Origin: Ziziphus jujuba
Lineage: Eukaryota; Streptophyta; Magnoliopsida; Rosales; Rhamnaceae
NCBI RefSeq assembly: GCF_031755915.1
Contig: NC_083388.1
Location: 8,989,001 to 9,053,000, forward strand
Direction of reading: 5' to 3'
Length of the DNA stretch: 64,000 nucleotides
The translations under genes were made by a program, and so were the position numbers. Of the stretch, positions 56,174 to 64,000 are shown piece by piece. Numbering within the stretch: the first letter of the stretch is position 1; each line of letters begins with the position of its first letter. A model generated the notes under the pieces. That model was not told where the DNA came from. It was given only the letters and a program-made list of their open reading frames with translations, and made no database searches.

Positions 56174-58249
56174 CTAGGCAGCTTTCCAGCAAGAAATGGC
56201 CTTGATTATTCTTCCTTTCCATCCCTGCAGCATCCACATCCCATCTTCATCCACAACAAAATCTTTATGGTATTCCGACCTAACCATGTTCTTCACTTTC
56301 TTCACTATCTCTCTGTCCAGTGGTACCTGCTTGAACCCCGCCCTTACGTTTCGAACCTGCCATTGCTTGTAAGTCTCAGGCCTCTCAACCCTCTGCAGAC
56401 CTTCACATGCTATGACATTCATGACATCTTTACCAAACACTTCTTTCTCAAACCTCAGTCTGTCTTGATCTTCGGTTGACAGGCTTGCCTCAAACATATC
56501 AAACAGTGCAGAGAAGTGATAAAGTGCTTCCCTGAACCGTGTGAGAAAGAAAGGCGTGTTGTATGTCCCATTAACAACACCATGGATGAATATGTCCGGA
56601 TTGATTCTCTTTATCAGCTTCAGAACTGTGTCCCTCGGACTGTCCTCCAACACAGTTTCATCCGGTATGTTCCTCATCCTGTAGATACAGTTCACTGCAA
56701 TGAATTCATCTCTATCGATTTTGAGGTCCTCGTATCGAATAGTTTCCCATTTCTTTGCTATGACATGGTACTCAAATGGGACATTGAATCTCTTGCAGTA
56801 GTTTGCCAATCTTCGCCCTGTCTCTTCAACCCTTTCGGAAGGCCTGAAACCTGGTTGGGGAAACTCAATGCCCGTGACACGAAGCATTGGAGGTCCACCG
56901 GATCTCACTGAAAGACCTTGGATGAGACAGGGCCATTGGTAACCATAGAGAATACCAAAATCGATGATGTGAAGCCTTGTTGCTTTGGCTGCAAGTTTAG
57001 CAATTGTTCTGTTAGCAAAGATGTTTGACATTCTCTTGAAAGGGCATGCAGTGATGTAGGCATGGTAAGCTTTCAAGATATCAGCAGCCGATGTCCCATT
57101 ACTGACATAAGTCATGTATAATGGTGACCCTCCAACCAATCGAACCTCGAGACCATTAGCAAAGTAATGAGCTAATCTTTGAGTTCCATCACCATACGGC
57201 GAAGAATGTTGCTTTATTTGCTGGAGTAGTAGGTTTGCAGTTTTTTGGTCATAGTTTGCCACAGCTTGTGCACATTGATTCAGAAGTGACCACAAATCCA
57301 CAACTTCCAGTTTCTTCTGCCTTGATTTTTTGCTACTTGATCCCTTTGTCAGCAACTTTCCCTTCTCCCCAATTTTGTCGTTGTCATCAGCGCAGGATTC
57401 TAAATCTGGGTGTCCATTTTGACAAAGCAATACTTTGTCAAACATTTCTTGTGGCTCATAAGAATCTGGAGAAACAGCAGAATGCTTGTTACTCCTCCCT
57501 TGTTGATCAGCGTCTCCGTCTTCTCGATGATGATTCTTCTTCCCCTTCGATATGCTTTTCGATTTGTACCTTTCATCAACCTTCAATGGGGTACTGCTTT
57601 CCAGATCAATGATTTCCACCTTCCTGTTTGGAAGGAACTTCCTTGCTTCCTTTATTCCTTCATTGAAATGGTCCACATAGTTGGTTTCAGAAAATGAATC
57701 TAAAACTAAGAGGGAATCTACAGGAGGAGAATCTAAAACTAAGAGGGAATCTACAGGAGGAGAATCAGTTAGAGAATTTTGGATAAAAGAAGATTCGAAT
57801 TCATGTTGATCAAAACCCCCTTCTGAATCAACCCGCTTGCTAGAACAAACGGAAAGAGATTGATTAAAGGAAGAGGGATAATTCTGACCAATAACTTCGT
57901 ACAAAGATTTTTCAGCAGCTTGGAGAGCCAAACAGTCCTGCAACATGCAGGGCTTGACCTCCAAATCTTCTTCTTCCATCAGCATCTCATTTATGTACTT
58001 AAGAACAGCAGGAGAGAAATCTTGGCTGTTTTCTGGGTAATCTGCATCGGATGAGCTCGATCCCGAAGACGGAGAAGATGATGAATCACAAGGAATTTCT
58101 AAATCGTCAGGAGAGAAATGGGAACCATTGAATTTATGCTCTACTTTGAACTCATGAGCAAGATTCTGGTTTGAATAGCCCAAGGTTGAATCATGGTCAA
58201 ATCTGAATCTGTTTACAGAACCAGGTAATCCTTCCAAAAGGGTGTCCAT
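56174..58249 (-). CDS. GRAS transcription regulator, SCL14/LISCL type (intact)
   Basis: Intronless frame of 691 codons plus stop, a typical LISCL length. The N-terminal 315 residues are acidic and Ser-rich, with the LISCL motifs SPAVLKYINEMLMEEEDLEV and CMLQDCLALQAAEKSLYEVIG (near residues 85-130), likely transcriptional activation segments. The GRAS domain covers about 316-691: LHR I (VVDLWSLLNQCAQAVANYD), VHIID box (LHIIDFGILYGYQWPCLIQ, about 426-444), a PFYRE-type region (PFFLTRFREALYHFSALFD, about 566-584), and SAW at the end (W-MLQGWKGRI). A 33-bp tandem duplication (57699-57764) repeats DSPPVDSLLVL. Family knowledge: SCL14 is a TGA-factor coactivator of xenobiotic and stress genes in the nucleus. 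All GRAS copies here are transcribed leftwards. The conserved block at 58551-58655 is a candidate promoter element. Confidence 0.95.
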   Translation of the reverse strand: MDTLLEGLPGSVNRFRFDHDSTLGYSNQNLAHEFKVEHKFNGSHFSPDDLEIPCDSSSSPSSGSSSSDADYPENSQDFSPAVLKYINEMLMEEEDLEVKPCMLQDCLALQAAEKSLYEVIGQNYPSSFNQSLSVCSSKRVDSEGGFDQHEFESSFIQNSLTDSPPVDSLLVLDSPPVDSLLVLDSFSETNYVDHFNEGIKEARKFLPNRKVEIIDLESSTPLKVDERYKSKSISKGKKNHHREDGDADQQGRSNKHSAVSPDSYEPQEMFDKVLLCQNGHPDLESCADDNDKIGEKGKLLTKGSSSKKSRQKKLEVVDLWSLLNQCAQAVANYDQKTANLLLQQIKQHSSPYGDGTQRLAHYFANGLEVRLVGGSPLYMTYVSNGTSAADILKAYHAYITACPFKRMSNIFANRTIAKLAAKATRLHIIDFGILYGYQWPCLIQGLSVRSGGPPMLRVTGIEFPQPGFRPSERVEETGRRLANYCKRFNVPFEYHVIAKKWETIRYEDLKIDRDEFIAVNCIYRMRNIPDETVLEDSPRDTVLKLIKRINPDIFIHGVVNGTYNTPFFLTRFREALYHFSALFDMFEASLSTEDQDRLRFEKEVFGKDVMNVIACEGLQRVERPETYKQWQVRNVRAGFKQVPLDREIVKKVKNMVRSEYHKDFVVDEDGMWMLQGWKGRIIKAISCWKAA
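57699..57764 (-). repeat. 33-bp in-frame tandem duplication within the GRAS gene
   Basis: Units 57699-57731 and 57732-57764 are identical by eye. Each encodes 11 residues (DSPPVDSLLVL) in the disordered N-terminal region. The frame is kept. Confidence 0.95.
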
Positions 58250-58550
58250 TAAAAAAGACCACCTTCAAAGATTATTCACAAAAAAACTTGATTCTCGAAG
58301 AAGAAGATGATGAAGAATAAAAGAATTACAGATTCAGGAAATTAACAAGCAAGAGTGCATGCAATTTGAGCAATAAAAGAAAATACGATGAAAATGGGAA
58401 ACCAAAGTTTAAGTGAGTAAACTGAACCCAATCAACGAAGATAATGGTAGAAGAAGCTGGCTATTAAATAATGATGCTTATCTAGGAAGTGAAAAAGTGG
58501 GAAATGATAATATATTATACAGTCTCTGCTGCAAAGAGATATAGCTTAAC

Positions 58551-58655
58551 AGCTTCATGGTAGTGAACACTCTCGGAAGGTTCTGGCAATGAGACAAATA
58601 TAGCCGCCACCCTAATCGAGATCTTTGGCCCCGGTGGCAGTCACTTTGGACTTTG
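58551..58655 (-). promoter_or_regulatory. Conserved upstream block, intact GRAS gene
   Basis: About 300 bp upstream of the ATG at 58249. On the + strand: GCTTCATGGTAGTGAACACT, then CTCGGAAGGTTCTGG (GAAGGTTC fits the nGAAnnTTCn heat-shock-element pattern), then GCAGTCACTTTGGACTTTGG. It is shared with the blocks at 55162-55240 and 51770-51852. Function inferred only from conservation. Confidence 0.65.
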
Positions 58656-59189
58656 GAGAGACAGGACCTATAATCTGGTTTTTATGTGTTTTTTTTATTT
58701 TTATTTTTACCTGTTCTTGGTTTTTTCAAAATAATGGAATTCTTCCACTTTTTTCGATTTGTTTAAAGTTGCTTTGGTATTTACCAGAAATCGTTGTCAA
58801 TTGGACTTTATCTTTTTTTGGTAAAATAATTGGACTATATCTTGATGAACAAGGAAGCAATCAAATATTATATTACCATATGATAATGCATCAGTCTAAC
58901 ACTGACAATTCAACACCCTTGAATTTTGATTAGCAAACAAACAAAAACAAAAATAAAAATAAAAAAATTAATCTTTAATTTATAAGGTTAATTACAATTT
59001 AAAATCCTATATTTTGGAAAAATTGAATTTTTAACCCAAAAAAATTCAAGTCTAATTGAAATGTTGAAATTGAAATTGAGACGTTTCGATTTGTTGCATT
59101 TGTCTAATTGAATATTTTCACTTAATCATGGTCAAAGGCTTTATGTGATTCATCATCAAATATGCAATTCAGACCTTTCAATTTTAATT

Positions 59190-60843
59190 TTGGATAATTA
59201 GCATTATTAGTTTATAAATTATGTCCATATTTGCAAAGTAATCTTTAAACTTTTGTTAGACACTTTTCTCCCTAAATTTTATTATTTTTGGTGCCTTTTG
59301 ATCTTTAAAATATTTTTAAGTCGAATTTTTAACACTTTTAAAATATGCAATATATTCACTTTAACAAGCAAATACAAAATTACAAAATCAAACAATGTCA
59401 CAAATAAGGTTTAAAATATCCGATATTTTTTTAAAATTTTTTAAAATTTTTAATTTTTTAAAGGGTCCAAATAAAATTTAGGTTTCAAATGAAAACAGAT
59501 AAAATTTCTATAATATATATTAAAATTTTCAAAATTTTACCAAAATTTCTATGTAAATTTTCGTCAAAATATTTATATCAAATCTTTAATAATTTAGTTA
59601 AAAAATTTCATAATATCCATCGAAATTTCAAAAATTTCTATGTAAATTTTTGAAAATTTTCATGAAAAGTTTTAGAAATATCTATAAATTTTTTAATAAA
59701 AAATTCAAAAATATTATTGCTGTTTAGTGATATTTTTTTAATATTTTAATTGTTTTTTAAATATTTAATTATATAAATAAAATAAAATAAATTAAATTTA
59801 ATAACCTTAATAAATTTTATTCATTGATTAAATATATATATATGGCATAATTACATAATTCCATAATTACAAGTTAATAATTAATTATATAAAAATAAAA
59901 AATAATACTATGAAAATATAATATTATGTAGAATTGATAATATTTAAATTAATAACATTAAGTAATAAAAATAAAAAAAATGACAGAATACATTATACTA
60001 AACATTAAAGATCCTTATATTTAATGCAGGATTTTTATGGTTAACATATTAATAATTATATGAAAAATTATTAAGAAGATACATTTTTTAATAATTATTT
60101 TTTACATTTCACATCTCAAAATAAAAATAAGAAAAATACTAATAATTTTCAATTATCTAAGAGTTCTATGAGTATTGAGATGATATTTATGAATTATAAT
60201 GTAATTGTAAAATAAATAATTTAGCAAATATATACTTTTTTTTTGGCATATTTTTATTAATAATAGTTGATTTATAATTGTTACCGTTTACTATAAATTA
60301 AATTAATTAAAAAAAAATTAATATCTATTTAATATTTTTGCAGTTTTTATGAACAATTTGATAATTGATTGTTTAAATAAACTAATAATAAAATTTCAAC
60401 AACAATTTCCATTTTTAAAATAGATTTTTATCATTTTTTATAAATTTTTATTGATATTCGATACTTTTCGGTATACCCATGCTTACAATTTAGTCATTAA
60501 ATGTTTTTTTGGCACTTTTGTCCCTAAACTTTATTTTTTAATACACTTTGATTCTTCAATTATTTTGTACTCTAATTTTTTTTAATCTATTTTAAGATAT
60601 ATGGTGCACTTCCTATAATAAGAAAACAACAAAATTACAAAATCAAACAATTTTATAAAACCCTACATGTTACACTAAGTACACTATATATTTTAAAATT
60701 GCTAAAAAATAAACAAAAAATAGTTTAAGAATAAAAGAGAATCATAAATTAAGTTTATGGATCAAAATGGCAAAAAAGAAAATGTTTAAGACCAATGTAC
60801 AACTATGCATATGGTTTACGGACAAACCATGCCAATTTAATTT
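59190..60843. repeat. Degenerate element with related arms at 59190-59400, 60480-60660 and (inverted) 60660-60843
   Basis: Arms 1 and 2 are in direct orientation; both carry an ACTTTTxTCCCTAAA(A/C)TTTATTxTT phrase and end with ACAAAATTACAAAATCAAACA. Arm 3, reverse-complemented, resembles arm 1 from AATT(A/G)GCAT onward (including a TAAACxTTT phrase). Between arms 1 and 2 is DNA rich in AAATTTC/GAAATTT phrases, with CCGATATTTT at its left (59420) and GATATTCGATAC at its right (60452). Arms 2 and 3 look like a fold-back MITE. No coding sequence was seen. Confidence 0.55.
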
Positions 60844-61757
60844 TATTATAGAGTTTAGTATATAAATTTGATTTTCCTCCCTAAAAAAATTTTAATTTTT
60901 ATATTTCAGAGTTTCAAAGATTAACATTTTAATACCTTCTAATTATTAGCAAAACAAATATATTAGATTAAAATGCAACAAATTAAGATTTAAAGACATA
61001 ATTTTTTTTTAAGTTCTAAAGTATGACCTTGCTAAATTATATGTTAAAATAGTGCACCTAATATGATTTAAAATTTTGTTTTTTTCTCTCCAAAGAATAA
61101 TATATTTGTCCCACCCAAATCCCTATCTGCATTAATCATTAAATATAGTGGTGAATAATTGTTATCATATAGATGTATGAAGATACGGTACGCAAAGGCA
61201 ATAGTAATTTGCTGATTCAGTTCAACCATAAAATAAATTAAAATAAGGATTTAAAGTAATAACCCAACTTGCTGCATTCATTGAATCTTGTCACTTAATG
61301 AATTTAGATATTACAGGGGCTATTGGCTTATGCTAATTTAATATATATATATATATATATAGTGTTCCCCTTTGCATTATTGCCTTATTGCATTATAGTC
61401 TCTCAGTTAGATTATTCAATCTCAAAATGCAAATTTACCGATAAAATTCTTTGAATCTGATTCACATTCAAACCTGCCATAAAATGCCATCGTTGACTGT
61501 CCTAGCCTTCACTCTTTTTAATACTTGATTTAATTTACCGGTCAAGCAATAGACGTTTAGACACTTCTAGTACTTTATGACTTTTTTGCTAACTTAACCG
61601 ATAACAAATTAACGCGGTCCAACTTAAAGCCAATAGCAATAATAAGAAGAGAAACAAAGGAAAACAATTTTCTATCAAATTGAACAACAGTGCAGCATAA
61701 AAGTTGCCATTTAATCACGAACATAATAAAACTGCATTAATGAGGAAAATGGATACG

Positions 61758-61793
<36 letters not shown>
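61758..61793. repeat. (AT)n(GT)n compound microsatellite
   Basis: An alternating AT tract of about 20 bp runs directly into about eight GT units and then a T run. Confidence 0.95.
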
Positions 61794-61794
<1 letters not shown>

Positions 61795-63842
61795 TTTTTT
61801 TTTACACTCATATTCAATTGAAAATATGCATTATTCTGGACAAAATGTTCCTAACGAGAGAATTTCTGCACATTATCTATATTCTTATATTAGATGCAAT
61901 GTTATTTTGAATTTTTTTTATTATATTAATTCTTATTATATTTTAAAAAGACATCTTAAATTAACCATGCAGTCACTGTCCGCTTTATCATATATATATA
62001 TATATATATATATTTAGTTTACTTTCACCTTATAATCTGAGATTTATCTAGAGTACATTTTCAAATTTAAAATTCATATATTGCAGATAAAAAAATCTTT
62101 CCTTTCTCAAATTGTAATAATAATAATAATAATAATAAAATTCAATATCTACTTCTTGTGAAGACAGAAATCTGAACTTATATCCAACTCGGTTTTCCAC
62201 AACAATATGATACGAGATTTATATCAAAAGATCAATCAAAACAAGATAAAAATCAAAAGCAAAATGATTATGTGTAAGTTCAAAAAAGCAATAGGTTTTG
62301 CTTGCCTTCAACCGTGTGAATTAGGACCCACAGCCCAAAAGCTTCAACATCGAGTTTGAAACCAAAACCAATCAATTGATGAATTTCCCCCTTTATATAA
62401 AAGCCAATATGTTGTGTTGGAGATTCTTCATGAATCAAATGATGGACCAGATTCAGCCCATATGGGGCCTCCATTATTTTGACTTAATTGGGTTTTCCCA
62501 CCATTACAGTGACCTTTTTTGTCCCTCTGAAAACTTTCCTGGAAATAGGCAAGCAGTTTAAGAGATGAGCACCACATGGTAGCTGTTTTTGTGTAAATAT
62601 TTTTTTTCATACCGCATGAAGGATTAAGGTAATGCCCAAACAATACCCAACAAAATATGCACATCTAAGCAGATTATGATATCTTTTAAGGCCTCACTCA
62701 ATAAAGAGACCACCGCCACCACCACCACCACCTAAAGCTGAGAGAAAATAAATGAATATAAAATAAAATGATCTCACTTGACCAACAGTGCATTCAATGA
62801 ATGTGGTCCAAATCAACATCTTTACCTCTCGCCATTTGAATGGAGAAGAACGTTATTATGAAATGGGCTTTTAGTATTGTCTCTCTCACGGGGATTCATC
62901 TCTAGGAGAATATTTCCTGTACTTCCGTGCTGCCCCCGCCAATATAGGGGTGGGGCCGAGCATGTTTTCTGGGAATACCATTGGTTTTTTTCAATATCTA
63001 GAATTTACCTCAAGCAAGGACATGTCCTTCTTAGGCAGAATTGATACAAACTATTAAAAAGCTATGTTTGGGATAACTTCTATTCTGCAATTTTATAACT
63101 TTGTTTTCTATGAAGTCGTTTCATGAGAAATTACACTTCACTAGCTTTGATTTTAAGCTTTAACAAAAACTTAAAGCAACTCTAGAATCAGGCACCTCTA
63201 GAAAACAGTCCAAACGCTCTGAGATGTTTTTGAACTTCAAAAGCCAAACTCAAGCTTTCATAAGTCATCAATCAAGAGCTCGAGTCAAACTGATGTTGAA
63301 TTATATGTTTAATGAAGGGAAGCATGTGCAAAGAAACACAGTAGAGGTTCTATTTTGCTTGTTCAGATTGACCAAATCCCTTTTTCTTAGGATGGATCAA
63401 ATTCTGAACGTGGTCCTAAAAATTGTTATCACTCGAAGTTGTCCCTCATAACAAGCCTCGGATAATTATAAAATGATTTGGTTGAGCTTTGTCTATACAA
63501 GTAATATTGATTTCTTATTGTATCCATCAGTGCCAGAGCAACTTATTGTCTTACATGCATCAAATACCAATGTATATTTTTGGACATTGGTAAAAATGCC
63601 ACCTGTTCCCCAATGAATGAATTACAATAACAACAGAAAATATACATACAGAGCCAATAAACATGATTTGTTGACCAAAAACATAGGGCCAAAAAAAAAA
63701 AAAAAAAAAAAAAAACACACATGATTTTGGTCCCCTATCCATCTATTGCTCCTTGGATGCAGATGACATGAAAAAGTTTCCATTGGAAGGAAAAAAACAT
63801 GCAGGCAATAATATTAGCCTAAACTAGTTATATTCCAAAGAC

Positions 63843-64000
63843 CTAGGCAGGTTTCCAAGAGGTTAGAGCAAGGCAAATCCTTCCCTTCCATCCTTGCAGC
63901 AACCACTGCCCTTGTTCAGCAACAACAAAGTTCTTATGGTACCCCAATTTCACCATGCTCTTAATTTTCTCTACTATATCCTGGTTTGGTGTCATCTGTT
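63843..64000 (-). CDS. GRAS protein, SCL14/LISCL type, C-terminal end (gene runs off the window)
   Basis: The - strand frame ends with TAG at 63845-63843. The last ~52 codons read as the end of a GRAS domain: VKLGYHKNFVVAEQGQWLLQ, then GWKGRICLALTSWKPA, matching the SAW region of the copies at 52886-54956 and 56174-58249 (GMWMLQGWKGRI, SCWKAA). The upstream part lies beyond position 64000, so integrity cannot be judged. It is more diverged from the other copies than they are from each other: D to Q in the QGQW segment and a TSW end. It extends the tandem array to at least four members. Confidence 0.9.
   Translation of the reverse strand, partial: QMTPNQDIVEKIKSMVKLGYHKNFVVAEQGQWLLQGWKGRICLALTSWKPA

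Larger units (their letters stand above)
58656..63842. other. Long AT-rich intergenic region between GRAS copies
   Basis: No gene supported. Contents: a fold-back/direct-repeat complex (59190-60843), microsatellites near 61330-61360, 61758-61793 and 61989-62012, a (TAA)n tract near 62116-62140, and a CCACCACC tract (62711-62733). The rest is AT-rich or unremarkable. The 3' flank of the next GRAS copy begins near 63800. Confidence 0.65.

Overview
The window is nuclear DNA from a flowering plant, almost certainly a eudicot. Genes are split by GT-AG introns in AT-rich DNA with many (AT)n tracts, and all recognisable proteins are plant-type. Dense transposon debris (L1 LINEs, Ty3/gypsy, PIF/Harbinger) lies between them. 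The species cannot be fixed from the sequence.

Layout, left to right. (1) 1-4366, +: the last five exons of a mitochondrial FtsH metalloprotease (FTSH3/FTSH10 type); the N-terminus lies outside the window. (2) 6798-8458, +: an 8-exon HAD-superfamily pyrimidine 5'-nucleotidase-like gene; a paralogue with the same exon plan is at 41716-43447, +. (3) 10369-12967, +: a decayed, 5'-truncated L1 LINE. (4) 15377-21072, +: a broken PDX1-like gene split by a degenerate Ty3/gypsy element (15694-20543, -). An intact but catalytically crippled PDX1-like gene follows in inverted orientation (22692-23537, -). (5) 25331-38093, -: one nearly full-length L1 LINE interrupted twice, by a PIF/Harbinger DNA transposon with an intact-looking transposase (25450-29727) and by a 3.0-kb solo LTR (32523-35542). 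Both insertions have clean target-site duplications, and removing them restores the LINE reading frame. (6) 44444-46260, -: a UFD1-like gene with two frameshifts. (7) 47967-49886, +: an MPP6 (M-phase phosphoprotein 6) gene. (8) 50470-64000, -: a tandem array of SCL14/LISCL-type GRAS genes: a deleted pseudogene, a frameshifted copy, one intact 691-codon gene, and the 3' end of a fourth at the window edge.

The host genes are mostly unrelated housekeeping or regulatory genes: mitochondrial protein quality control, nucleotide or phosphate-ester hydrolysis, Cdc48 cofactor, exosome cofactor and GRAS transcription regulators. They form no operon or pathway. The main signals are local gene duplication with decay (PDX1-like, GRAS, HAD) and nested transposition. 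I found no undescribed multi-gene system. The points most worth a second look are the PDX1-like protein lacking all three expected catalytic residues, the upstream block shared by three GRAS copies, and the Harbinger element that has a good transposase but no visible Myb/SANT partner.
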